This document shows positions 10,301 to 19,212 of a stretch of DNA of 64,000 nt, piece by piece. The position numbers and the translations under genes are program-made. Below the pieces are notes generated by a model, which ran no database searches, was not told the origin of the DNA, and saw only the letters and a program-made list of their open reading frames with translations. Every line of letters begins with the position of its first letter. The stretch's first letter is position 1. Source of the DNA: Eukaryota sp. TZLM1-RC (lineage: Eukaryota; Metamonada: BaSk clade); assembly GCA_040285825.1 (NCBI GenBank), contig JAUPSS010000007.1:2888689-2952688 (forward strand), given 5' to 3'.

Positions 10301-11009
10301 CCACAATATTATTAAACTCAATCAAATCAAAATGATTTGATGGGCTTTTTGATTGGCAAATTTGATTTAATTGTTTTAAATCAGAAGCGACAAATAAACC
10401 GTGCTTTGACTCTTCAAGTTCATTCTCATCCAAGATAGGCAAGTCTACAGTAGACAGGTCATTAATCAGCCAATTGATTGCCTCAGAAATTCCTTGACCA
10501 GTCGCTGCCGAAACAGGAAACACCTCCCAATTTCTATTTTTAGTGACACTTGACACATCATCATGAGTCATCAATCCCAATTCCTCTACCACTTCTTCCC
10601 TTGAAAGTGCCCCTGGAAGATCTTGTTTATTAGCTAAGATGAGAAGAGTGCTCCCAATGAGTCTGTCTGAGCGAAGAACTTCCATTAGTTCAGAGAAGCA
10701 CTCGTCTAAGCGGCCAATGTCAAAAGAGTCCAAAACCCAGATAACAGCATCTGTTCTGTCAAAATAAGTTTTCCAGTAAGAGCGTATGGTGGTCTGTCCA
10801 CCAATATCCCAAATATTGAGTTTAAGAGGTGAAGATGGGGGAGAGTAAGTGTGAATATCAAAGCCAAAGGTAGGAGACATTGTGGAAGTATCATGACCAA
10901 ATATAGATTTAACAACTGTTGTTTTTCCAGCAGAGTCCAGTCCGAGCATAAGAACACGCCGCTCACATTCCTGAGACTTAATATGTCGTATAAGTGAGAT
11001 AAGAGACAT
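7302..11009 (-). CDS. ARL2-tubulin cofactor D fusion protein
   Basis: One uninterrupted 1235-codon frame. Residues 1-~185 are a complete ARL2-type small GTPase: P-loop GLDSAGKT (23-30), switch-I Thr in SPTFGF, WDIGGQ (67-72), NKQD (127-130) and SAA (167-169); position 2 is Ser, so no myristoylation. After an acidic linker (DENELEES) the remaining ~1020 residues match tubulin-folding cofactor D, a HEAT-repeat chaperone that handles beta-tubulin with TBCE and ARL2. Its diagnostic blocks appear in order: FNNIVGKY-x6-LLKP, the FEPFSL segment, IRWTAARSLS (about 517), GSNVRDSSCFVLW, FDRDLNCRRAGSAVFQE (about 640-660), IITSADF, HWDPVIRVLSAKS and RLPHGSLLLL. In other eukaryotes ARL2 and TBCD are separate proteins in a stable complex, so the fusion would fix their stoichiometry. 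No splice site is needed across the junction (about 10457-10340). The promoter must lie in or beside the Fanzor remnant 72 bp upstream. Confidence 0.93.
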   Translation of the reverse strand: MSLISLIRHIKSQECERRVLMLGLDSAGKTTVVKSIFGHDTSTMSPTFGFDIHTYSPPSSPLKLNIWDIGGQTTIRSYWKTYFDRTDAVIWVLDSFDIGRLDECFSELMEVLRSDRLIGSTLLILANKQDLPGALSREEVVEELGLMTHDDVSSVTKNRNWEVFPVSAATGQGISEAINWLINDLSTVDLPILDENELEESKHGLFVASDLKQLNQICQSKSPSNHFDLIEFNNIVGKYSHHGYLLKPGLEHIVISLTSQIDPLLTQSINHNQSDCNDLIDRYCNALNLLMRVCSVEAVCAHFPSNLSKLNLLINVLVSRQHKEVVFYVVLVWVSRVLFEPFSLTSVDRCSPEQVFDCLLPFLSNSITEIPAAEALARLLVRKEGNHLMEVIINLIDSLIGFLKDNSKPATFQSFNQSITFDSSLSTINLLMNLMRTLYFSLLYGDCFSEFIPKIFELVSILSNFEDNLISNNSLITCILIELVTTICSRSFSDHQFILNCFQFILSFTTSSMSMIRWTAARSLSTVAKNSYNLRELLIDHVFKNSTSNDDDVVHGCLLAIAESIRANQISHLQVKEFLETILDHLLYFERPKSGRWVGSNVRDSSCFVLWCMIKANEFLVKDQEIVDKISKFLLNVTLFDRDLNCRRAGSAVFQELVGRANVKDGLEIITSADFSQVGNLNHSFMTSASHLSNHFYGSSMINHLLDRKIFHWDPVIRVLSAKSIILIARKIVFTDFDLDLLFSNLAKGSRFDIRLPHGSLLLLSQLIQSNLLTLDDCVVDLITTALNDVTKRSIFKTNEDLGRTFCDFLTVFFSKSSIKPSAIIIDWLFSLISTENPDLQCSLSMVFQSIFSFVFPQILEQFLIKPNASILRLFAVIDSDCLISNQSKVIDYCHESMIGKNSSSAISDPLIRSLAVKAVSNLSSFLTLDEIIFSDLIDGLSDYQNDNRGDVGSWVRLSVLQILHHCYTNFSRTKGDQFNQKFQNLVNCLVLEQYFSKNSKVSAAALNCLKCLNFGWSIDFNYDSLLTLLFDPNYSFYVTRGLVTSVGAKTEYISKFAFSKLISVLNFDNSEIFINSLFSVWTKSIKCPRLSLPLLKTFKLLLENGTLEPDYTFNNKVLASELVNYIKKELARCSELSKIEVISSILTNICETEPMPCIRGLVLLLGHQMPRVRLCAVHHLYSCLFLKDLIDRFCNQNDLIDDVSDLLMGESWSTLSYKEDRKKLMEMLGIALKK

Positions 11010-11055
11010 CAGCTGATAGATGTAATGAAGATGAGTAGAATTACAAAGTAAGATG

Positions 11056-11072
11056 AATCATCTTGGATGATT
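11056..11072. promoter_or_regulatory. Short hairpin between Fanzor remnant and ARL2-TBCD
   Basis: AATCATCTTGGATGATT forms a 7-bp stem with a 3-base loop, followed by four more T on the plus strand. It lies 9 bp beyond the Fanzor stop codon and about 47 bp before the ARL2-TBCD start. It could be part of the Fanzor 3' end or 5' UTR structure of the downstream gene, or chance. Confidence 0.25.
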
Positions 11073-11080
11073 TTTTCACT

Positions 11081-12191
11081 TCATTTGCACTCATCCACAA
11101 CATGAATCATATTAAGAACAGCATTGACATTACGATTCCATAGACATCCACACTTCTTGCAAGTGAGTAATCCATCTCTTAGGACCATTGGAGTCTTTGC
11201 TCTCCTGTAAGGTCTTGGATTAGGTACTCGATGTTTCATTACATTTTCACCTTCTTTTTCCTTGAGTACACATACATGACATCGACAACTTGTTCTATAT
11301 TCATCCAGTAGCAATAAACGGCAGTTGGTTGGTTTCCAATCACCCATTACTACAATGTTATCTTCTGGACCTCCAAACTTATTTTCAAATTCATTCATCC
11401 ATTTTGCTTAAAACCTCTCTGTGGCCATGAATCTTCACAGTTTCATCACTCTTTATTATTCTTTAGTAAAAAGCTCCAATTTGGAGAGAAGAGTTGTTTT
11501 TTTACCTTGCAGTAGTTTAGGAATTTTTCATGTTCCGAGGTTTTTTTGAAAACTGTTTTAATTCTTCTTCCCACTCTTTTACAGTTTTGTTTTGAATAAT
11601 CCATGATTCTTTAGCATTCTTATAGAATTTTTGATGGTCTTTGTTCAGAGTTTCTCTTCTTTGTTGAGGAGCAGTCAACCTCTTGAAGGCATATTCCTTT
11701 AATTTTGTTTTCTTGTTTCAATTTGGAGGAGGATTTTGTTTTTGTTTGAAGTTTAAAATCTTTTGTTTTGTCTTTTTGTCTTGTTCATTCTGTTAATTAA
11801 ACCTCTATTTCTTTCTTTGTTTTCTTCATGACGCCATTCGTCCCATTTTAATCTTGAATCTGTTGGGCTTGAGTGTGGTTCAGTTAACATGTTGGGATTT
11901 GGACAATATAATTTTCAATTCCTAGCCATCAATTGGTCCCAAAATAGTAATGCCAGGGTCAATTACTTTGAAGTTGCAATACATAATAAATAAGCTATAA
12001 TATAAATTCTTAAACAAAAATAAGCATGAAATCAGGTATTCTTGTGGGTTGACTCTTAAACAGTAATTCAATCTTTGAATTTTTTTTAAATAACAAAAAA
12101 ATGGGTTTAGATTTTGATGTAAAATTATAATTCTTGGAAACAACAGTTCTTTGAGGCTGTCAATAATCAAAACTTGATTAGGTAGAGTCAA
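11081..12191 (-). pseudogene. Fanzor (eukaryotic TnpB-like RNA-guided nuclease), decayed
   Basis: Read on the minus strand the pieces come in Fanzor order. FKVIDPGITI (11952-11960 codes the DPG of RuvC-I) is followed by basic helical stretches in shifting frames, such as HQKFYKNAKESWIIQNK and TVKEWEEELKQF. Then a last open segment 11398-11081 has NIVVMGDW, DEYRTS (11288-11305), a C-x2-C zinc half, NPRPYRR, LRDGLLTCKKCGC and WNRNVNAVLN. The last motif normally has Asp after WNR as the RuvC-III catalytic residue; here codon 11131-11129 is AAT (Asn). The segment between GDW and DEYRTS is too short, suggesting a deletion. Stops and frameshifts between segments show it is dead. Assignment is strong for the C-terminal part and moderate for the 5' portion. 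Confidence 0.7.
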
Positions 12192-12430
12192 TTTAATCTT
12201 ATAGAAGATCTTGATCGCTCAACAGAAAGAGGAAATGATAATGTGAAAAGTGAAGCACAATACAGCAAGCGTTGCGGAAATAACAAAGAGAATGAGTAAA
12301 CAGCTGCAAAGAGACTGTCTGTATCAGTAGTAATGCAAAACAATAATGAGGTTACTTTTGAAAAATAAGGAATTATCAATTAACAAATTTCAAAAAAGTT
12401 TTTCTGAATAGATCTCGTAAAAAGTTTAAT
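12192..12430. other. Intergenic
   Basis: No recognisable gene. It may contain the missing N-terminal part of the Fanzor gene, too decayed to recognise. Confidence 0.25.
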
Positions 12431-12590
12431 TCCACTTTCTTGTTAAATGGAATTGTTTTTTGCATTTTCAAGTCTATTCCAACAATGATTTCAAAGGCAC
12501 TTTTAGCTGTCGGTGTAGAATATGAACGTAATGCTGTGAGTAGGTTCAGTAATAGTGAGGCTTGTTTGGAGAATATTGAATACTGGATAA
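12431..12590 (+). repeat. Family G LINE 3' end, fragment
   Basis: Codes for NSTFLLNGIVFCIFKSIP, then MISKALLAVGVEYERNAVS. It is closely similar to the segment at 40790-40965. Only the C-terminal end is present. Confidence 0.6.
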
Positions 12591-12669
12591 GATCCTATTT
12601 CAGTAACAATACAGTACCTAAAAAATATTGTCAAATTTCGTTGTTTTAAACAAAAATCCAAGTTTTCAA

Positions 12670-12870
12670 AACCTTTTTACATCCTTTTCTGCAATTTGGT
12701 GCATGTGAATCTTAAGGAAACGAAACTTCAGGGTGGAATTTCTTGAATATAGGCAGGAAAGCATTTGAACTAGATGTGAGAATCCAATTGCATTTTGCAA
12801 AGCCACTGAATAATCACTCACACAATGTTCTATTAAATGTTGGTTTTCAGGAAAATTTTTTGGTTTTCTG
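12670..12870 (-). repeat. Family C-related LINE fragment
   Basis: Minus-strand pieces KNFPENQHLIEHCVSDYSVA and a following QEIPP-like stretch match the middle of the family C C-terminal region (28750-28900). It is frameshifted and short. Confidence 0.6.
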
Positions 12871-12934
12871 GCAACAGAGATGAGAGACATTGGCTAGTGG
12901 AAAGAAATGTCAAATAATGTAGTTTGATAATGAA

Positions 12935-13545
12935 GTGGTATTTATTGAACATGCACATTTGATTAAATTAATTCATAACTAATGGGACGAATATCATTAA
13001 ACCAAGATTTCCTCTACAAAATCTTGATCTGCTTGCGGTCTAGCTAAAGCTTCTCTAATTCGATTAAAAAGCCGAAGTAATCCATTAATAAAGGCAAATT
13101 GAAATCGTGAACGCCATAAAAGATATCAAATCTTTTCATTGTTTTTTCTTGCACTATTTTTTGGAAGTCATTCAAAAAAGTTTCTGCTTCAATTGATAAT
13201 CTTCCGTTTATCGAAAATGGGAAAGCAATGAAAACTAGCTGTGTATTTCTACCAGCACTAACTTCAATTTCTTTATCATTTTTTCTATGTTTTTCTTTCG
13301 CTTTAAATTCAAGAGCACTTACAGGATTGAGTTTTCTTCTGTGAACCAAACTATCATTTGCAACATAACATGAGACAAAGTCAACAATAGCTTCAGAGTT
13401 ATCAATTCAATTACAGTATACATCACCTCTATCATCAGAACCAAAATTATTCAGAGAAAGTGTTTCCTTCAGCAGAGGCTCTTTGAAACACGATATTCTT
13501 GCAGTTTGTGCCATATTGAAAACAGTGTCTCTAACAGTTTGATAT
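12935..13545 (-). mobile_element. Family E LINE, 5'-truncated, decayed
   Basis: The 3' end begins at the conserved terminus (TTCAATAAATA read on the minus strand, near 12940). The coding part matches the E C-terminus: VHRRKLNPVSALEFKAKEKH, FPFSINGRLSIEAETFLNDF and the RxDxxD-like DRGDVYC region in broken form. Stops and frameshifts are present. No reverse transcriptase domain remains. Confidence 0.75.
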
Positions 13546-13559
13546 AAATCAATTTGACC

Positions 13560-14178
13560 TTTTCAAAACAAATTTTGTTTTGTATTTCATTGGATTTACT
13601 CATCAATCACAATGAATGACAATCACAACACTTTTTACACTGAGATTGCACACACGTAACTAACGTCACTGACAATATTTTTGAAGGTTGATGCAACAAA
13701 AATCCATTCCAACACTAACAGTCCCACCACCAATTTCTCCCTCTCTTCTTCATCTTTCCAAACATAATGATGCCCCACAACTACGACTTTGTGATGGAAT
13801 GACGATATCAACTACCTATAGGCACACCTCAAAGATTTATTTCATTGATTTTGAAATTATTAGAAATATTGATAACAAAAAATCCAGTACTGACAGCTGA
13901 ATTAAACCATTTTTCAGCAGTGGAAGAACAAGTTGCAGAATAAGCACATTTGGGTCATTAGACTGTAATACATTCTACTCTAAACAACAGAATAACTTCC
14001 ATTATTTCTTCAAATTTTTGTCCAAAATCTAGCTTCAAAGCTACGGATTGTTCCAGAAAAGAAATCGGCTCACCGAGATTGGTGGCCAATAATGGAGCAT
14101 TCTAGAAGGTCTGTGGACGGTCTCACCAAGGATGAAAGTTTTTGGAATAAGTTTAAATGATATTTGAAGACAGTAAGT
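13560..14178. other. Intergenic upstream of the membrane protein gene
   Basis: No convincing gene. A 70-codon open frame at 13688-13900 has no recognisable feature. A short upstream ATG frame (14157-14186) overlaps the start of the next gene and ends TGA, so it could act as a small upstream ORF. GTAAGT at 14173-14178 sits immediately before the chosen ATG. Confidence 0.3.
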
Positions 14179-15690
14179 ATGCCTGAAACACACAGAAGCA
14201 AAAAAAATACAAGTTATCCAAATTTGGAAGTTTGGTGTAGTTTTGATAGTCCCTTTCCGCTAATGAGCTCTCGGTTTGATCTGATCACCGAGCCTCTCAA
14301 TGACTCAAAAGAACGTTCTACATTTGAGGACATACTACACAATGTCCGATCAATGTTTCCTTCAGAGATACCGGAGTTCACTACACCTCGCACAGGCTCT
14401 TATGAACCTTACGTGATTTCCGACGAAGATACTGCAATATCCCCTTCTTTTGATCGCACTTCTCCTAGATCTGAAATCCCCCACACTTTTCTTAACCCTT
14501 TGAATGTAGAACCTCCACTTGGGTCCTTTACCGGGTCATCTCTCTTTCTCAAGGATGAAATGCCAACTCCAACTCCTACTCTTGCAGCAACTCGTACACC
14601 AGCCCCAAGACCAAGGACCACTTCATCTACAAGCACAATGAGCACAAGTTCTACTGACCATGCAGTTTCTAGAATCAAGAAGAAACCCCCAAAACCAGCA
14701 TTTGAAGTTGAAGTAGACATTACTAGTTCTCCGGCATCCAGTGTTGGAGTAGTGGAACCCATTAGGAAGAAAGAAGCAAAAAAGAATTCTGGAAAGCGCT
14801 CAAAAAGGTCAAAAAGGTCTCCAAAAGTTCACCAGGAAACCAACCAATCAGCCAACCAATCAGCCTCCCAATCAATAACTGAATCAGTTCCTATTCAACC
14901 TTGTGATGATCCTTCGTCACTATTGGATCATGGTTTGGTTGATAACTATCTTCTTTCATTTAATAATTTTTCTTATTTTGTTTCTGGTTTTCTTCCTTTA
15001 CCAATTCGAAGACCTAGAAATAGCTCAGAATTAGAAACAGTCCAGAAAAGTCAATGGGGACCACTTTATCAACCTTCTCTTTTTGAACTGATTGCCTCAT
15101 TATTGATCCCTTTGTTTGTTCGATTTTATTTCTTAATTAAGCTAATATTTGGTGTTTTTGCTATCGGCTTTGCTGGCTTTACAAGATTAAATATTCTGGT
15201 TTTTACGATTTTTGTGCGGTTTCCTTTGAATTTCTTTTTTGCATCTTTTCTATTTATATTCAAATATGCTTTAAGTTTTGATTTTTTTAGGTGTGATTCA
15301 GTTGCTTCTTTTCTGTTTTATTGGTCTTTTCTTCTTTTATACAGCAGTAATCTCATTTTAAAGAAATTTTACTCTGGAATTGTTACCAAAATCTTGATTC
15401 TGCTATTTGGGATTTTAATAAGACCATGTTTTTTAAAACTACTTTCAGAGTATTCTCTGTTTGTAATGGTGTACATCATCAATTCTATTAGAATGAAAAC
15501 TTATTATAGGTTTAGTTCTTTGCTAGGATTACTCTGTAAGTTAGTTTTAATGTTTTTTGTGAAGGGATTTTTCCTTTTGTATTTGGGTCTTTTGCTTGAA
15601 CCATTCTGCTTCTTACCATATTTATATACTAACTATCGTGCAAGATCTATCGGAATTAGATCAAGATTTAGCAGAAAAAGAACAAAGTAA
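14179..15690 (+). CDS. Unknown multi-pass membrane protein with Ser/Thr/Pro-rich N-terminus
   Basis: A 503-residue protein from the ATG at 14179; the open frame extends five codons upstream only with TTG. Residues 1-~300 are soluble and low-complexity: a Thr/Pro-rich stretch (TPTPTLAATRTPAPRPRT), a poly-Ser/Thr block, a Lys/Arg-rich block (KRSKRSKRS) and a repeat of (N/A)QSA. From about residue 303 the protein is strongly hydrophobic and rich in Phe and Leu, with roughly five or six possible membrane segments, ending in the basic tail RSRFSRKRTK. I do not recognise a family. The Lys/Arg-rich segment and basic tail suggest cytosolic or nucleoplasmic ends, for example at ER or nuclear envelope, but this is only inference. 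Confidence 0.65.
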   Translation: MPETHRSKKNTSYPNLEVWCSFDSPFPLMSSRFDLITEPLNDSKERSTFEDILHNVRSMFPSEIPEFTTPRTGSYEPYVISDEDTAISPSFDRTSPRSEIPHTFLNPLNVEPPLGSFTGSSLFLKDEMPTPTPTLAATRTPAPRPRTTSSTSTMSTSSTDHAVSRIKKKPPKPAFEVEVDITSSPASSVGVVEPIRKKEAKKNSGKRSKRSKRSPKVHQETNQSANQSASQSITESVPIQPCDDPSSLLDHGLVDNYLLSFNNFSYFVSGFLPLPIRRPRNSSELETVQKSQWGPLYQPSLFELIASLLIPLFVRFYFLIKLIFGVFAIGFAGFTRLNILVFTIFVRFPLNFFFASFLFIFKYALSFDFFRCDSVASFLFYWSFLLLYSSNLILKKFYSGIVTKILILLFGILIRPCFLKLLSEYSLFVMVYIINSIRMKTYYRFSSLLGLLCKLVLMFFVKGFFLLYLGLLLEPFCFLPYLYTNYRARSIGIRSRFSRKRTK

Positions 15691-16550
15691 ACTCAAATAA
15701 ATTAATGGGAATTTTTCTTTTGTTCCATTAATTACCCTTTATTAAACAGAAATTGACTCATTTCATACAATCAACATGCAAAAAGCTATTTTTTTAGTTT
15801 TTTTGAAAAGTCATGTCATAATCAATAATAAGTATCTATCTATTTATTTTACGGATTGAGGACTGTTTTTGAATTAATATTTTTTTGTGTATAAAAATGA
15901 GTCCCATTTAATAAATTCTTCAATAAATATGCAAGAGATATAAATGGCCTGATATTTTTTGATTGCATTAACTCGTAATACTAATAAAAAACTCAATATT
16001 ATTTGTGGCATTCAGTACTTGAAGCTAGAATTTGTCAACATTGGTTGTAGTTCAAGTGCTAGCAAGTGGATTGTTCACTGATTACACGTCACCAATAAAT
16101 CATTTGTTGGGGATGTTGCATTAAGCTCTCTTAACTTCTCCATTTATTAGATTAAACAATATAATAATTTGTTTCGAAAAACTTTGCAACAGTGCATGAA
16201 TGTTGTCAAAGTTTGTAATTGTTGCAAAGAACCGTGCAAGTAATATTTTCCACAAGTCTTTTGAAAGAAATACGATTGTATAGGGTGCGATATAGGGTGC
16301 GATTTGGAAATGAATTCCTGTCAGCCTAAACAAAGTACCTTATCATTATCTCAAGATTTGGAATTCACATTCATTGGCCCTAATGATTAACCTAGTTATT
16401 TTCAAGATAATGTATTAGTCTATTTATTTTGTTTTTGTCATTATATTTCTTATTTTGAAAAATATTTATTTATCAGAAATTATTTGAAAATTTATTCCTA
16501 GAACAGCTACATTTTAAAACTTAACCAAAAACCTTGACTAAAGCTTTTAC
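15691..16550. other. Intergenic
   Basis: AT-rich, no recognisable gene. A 70-codon minus-strand frame at 16121-16333 starts at ATG but shows no known motif. Confidence 0.3.
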
Positions 16551-16559
16551 CTACTTAAA

Positions 16560-17690
16560 CTATATCAATTGAATGACGAAAGGTTTTCGCTAATCACTTG
16601 CTCAGCAACTCGCTTGTTATAAAACTCCGTAATGTTATTCAAAATGGAATTATTATAATGAGGAAGTGCTTTCAAATTACAATTCTGTTCTTCTAAATGT
16701 GACAATCAAATGTACAACCACTTTCTTTGAGAAGGGTTCCTAAATCATGTAAAAAGTTTAGACTTTCACTTTCAATGGCACCAAAAATTGAAATTGCGAT
16801 TGCGACAAATTTGATGTTTCTGCCTCTTGCTCCATTAAGAAGTTGTAGAACTTCGTACTTTGGTTTCTTGCAAAGCTCTACAATTTTGAGTAATTGTTGA
16901 ATGTCAGAATTGCAACTCCTTTTCTACAAAAATACAGTGGTACAATCAATAATTAGTTCCATCATACCAAGCACAATGAATGTCTGTCACTTCTTTTTTT
17001 TGCTCAAACTAAAATTTAAGTAATCAAACAACGGTTCTGAACGAACTGGATGATGATCACATTTTAACAGATCATTAATACAATCTCGAACAGCATTATG
17101 GATAATTGATCTTGTTTGAGTGAATTTACTGCAGGAAATAATGTGATCAAAAGAAGCACAAGCACAAGCACCACATTTACATTTTTCATTTGATAAACAT
17201 TGATAAGGAGAAGAAGGGGTAGATTAAGTCTTATTGGCATGACTGTCAAAAATTGAATATATGATAGCAAAAATCAGAAATGGCGAGGAACTTGTGTTAT
17301 CAAACAAGATGAACTATTTAAATAAGAATGCGAACTGCTCAAAGAAGACAAAAATAATTTCAAAGAAAAATCACCAAAGTTATGAGCCATAGTAATTTGG
17401 TTGTTCTGTAATTCTGATTCAAAATAATTAATATTGTGCCTCTGTAGTTTAGGAACAGTTCTTAAAAAGTTTGTTAAATCTTTAATTTCCATTGATGAAA
17501 AGTCAACGTTTGAAGGAAATATCGATTTCCAGGAATCATTGGAACAATTTTCCAAAAAGGTACGTGAAATTTTCATTGCAACCGAAGAAGAGTTATTCGC
17601 CAAATAAATCCATTGATGAGGAGACCTTAAAGCAAGTTCAAACACAAAGTTCTTGATTCCACCTAAAAACGCAGCATTTGATAAAATAGG
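16560..17690 (-). pseudogene. Family H LINE, decayed C-terminal region
   Basis: Minus-strand pieces match the intact H copy at 53633-55138: the NFLRTVPKLQ segment, SSCLITQVPR, LRLNLPLLLLINVYQ, the Cys-rich zinc region, and the segment before IGISIFG. The frame is broken many times. The 5' end near 17690 is close to the Arp3 start (17819), so this relic occupies the upstream side of Arp3. Confidence 0.7.
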
Positions 17691-17818
17691 TCAACGTGAA
17701 ATTGAAGAATGAAAACAAAACATTAAAAATGAAAACCACAGAATTCCACTCCTTTCATCATCATATTCCAATAATCTCAACAGATTACTATTACTTGGCA
17801 TTTTTCTGCTTTTAGTCA

Positions 17819-19036
17819 ATGTCAGTTCTCGATCGACCCGCTGTTGTTATTGATAATGGTACGGGTTATACCAAACTTGGATATGCTGGTCAAAACATTC
17901 CCAATTACATTGTCCCTTCTGCTGTTGCACACAACTTCAAAAAGCCAAGAACAATAACATCAAACTCATTTCCCGATATGGATTTTTTCATCGGCGATGA
18001 AGCTCTCAAGATGGCTCGCACTTATGAAGTGGACTACCCTCTTAAACATGGCCAGATCGAAAACTGGGACATGATGGAAAAGTACTGGCATTCTTGTATG
18101 TTTGACTATCTCCGATGTAACCCTGAAGAACACAACTTTCTTCTCACTGAACCCCCTCTCAACTCACCAGAGAACAGAGAGTACACCGCGGAAGTAATGT
18201 TTGAAACCTTTGGTGTTTCAGGTCTTTATATTGGAGTCCAGGCCGTTCTAGCGCTCTATGGTAATCTTAACCCTGAAGAAAAGGTGCCTATCACCGGAAC
18301 CATCATTGATTCAGGAGATGGTGTCACTCATATCATTCCCATTGTAGAGGGCTATGTCGTTGGCTCTGCTATCAAGCATATTCCTCTTGCTGGCCGTGAC
18401 ATTACTCAGTTCATCGCCAAAATGCTGCGTCATAGAGAAAAGAGCATTCCACCACATGAAGTTAATGCAATGGCAAGTTATGCAAAGGAACGACATTCTT
18501 ATGTATGTGGAGATTTGGCCAAAGAGTTCAACAAATTTGATGACAGACCTGCTGACAAAATCAAACAGCTCACAGGAATTGATTCAGCGTCTGGAAAACA
18601 ATTTGAATTTGACCTTGGCTATGAACGCTTTTTAGGACCAGAGCTGTTTTTTAGACCAGAAATATTCTCCACGCAGTTCACTACTCCCCTGCACGAGCTC
18701 CTTGATCAGTCTATCCAGGCATCCCCTATTGATGCTAGGAGAGCGCTCTATGGAAAAATTTGTTTATCTGGAGGTAGTACCATGTTTCCCAAGTTTGATA
18801 AGAGACTACAACGAGATTTAGCTGGCATTGTAAACCAACGAATGTCTGATATAAGGAAAAGGAGCACTCAGCATGTAGAAGATATTACAGTAAATGTTGA
18901 AACTTCACCTTTTCAGCGGTTCGCTGTTTGGTATGGTGGTTCAAAGATGGCGAGTACCCCAGAGTTTAAACACCATGTTTACACTAAGGCTGATTACGAG
19001 GAACATGGTCCAAAAAGGTTTTACTCTGTTTTATAG
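17819..19036 (+). CDS. ARP3: Actin-related protein 3 (Arp2/3 complex subunit)
   Basis: A 405-residue protein matching Arp3 over its whole length (usual ~418). Nucleotide-binding signatures are intact: IDNGTGYTKLGYAG (11-24), DSGDGVTHIIP (164-174), AGRDIT (191-196), CLSGGSTMF (315-323) and FAVWYGGSKMASTPEF (368-383). Arp3-specific blocks DFFIGDEA, FLLTEPPLNSPENREYTAE and SYVCGDLAKEFNKFD are present, distinguishing it from actin and Arp2. With Arp2 and five other subunits it nucleates branched actin filaments at the cell cortex and on endosomes. It is intronless. The ATG follows a pyrimidine-rich tract ending TTTTAG, so a 5' UTR intron is possible. It is convergent with the homeodomain gene, with stops 177 bp apart. 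Confidence 0.96.
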   Translation: MSVLDRPAVVIDNGTGYTKLGYAGQNIPNYIVPSAVAHNFKKPRTITSNSFPDMDFFIGDEALKMARTYEVDYPLKHGQIENWDMMEKYWHSCMFDYLRCNPEEHNFLLTEPPLNSPENREYTAEVMFETFGVSGLYIGVQAVLALYGNLNPEEKVPITGTIIDSGDGVTHIIPIVEGYVVGSAIKHIPLAGRDITQFIAKMLRHREKSIPPHEVNAMASYAKERHSYVCGDLAKEFNKFDDRPADKIKQLTGIDSASGKQFEFDLGYERFLGPELFFRPEIFSTQFTTPLHELLDQSIQASPIDARRALYGKICLSGGSTMFPKFDKRLQRDLAGIVNQRMSDIRKRSTQHVEDITVNVETSPFQRFAVWYGGSKMASTPEFKHHVYTKADYEEHGPKRFYSVL

Positions 19037-19212
19037 TTTTGTAGATAAATTATTATAATTATTTATGTTATTTTGATTATTATTTTTATTAATGAATGAA
19101 GTAAAAATATATTTACAAGCACCAAGGCCACCAAACTGTTTTGGGCGATATACATTTGATTTACTGGTTAATGACCCGTATGAAAAACAAACCTAAGTTA
19201 ATTAAACCAAAG

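Noticed and set aside
7380-10400. Very frequent TGATTGATT/AATCAATCA words across the ARL2-TBCD gene, suggesting a regulatory or structural repeat.
   Set aside because: They fall in several frames without regular spacing and encode ordinary Ile/Asp/Asn/Gln/Leu codons. Local composition explains them.
13688-13900. 70-codon ORF upstream of the membrane protein gene.
   Set aside because: No recognisable feature. Its length is compatible with chance.
14173-14178. GTAAGT immediately before the ATG of the membrane protein as a splice donor.
   Set aside because: The gene is open from the ATG to its stop, and no matching upstream exon or in-frame acceptor was found.
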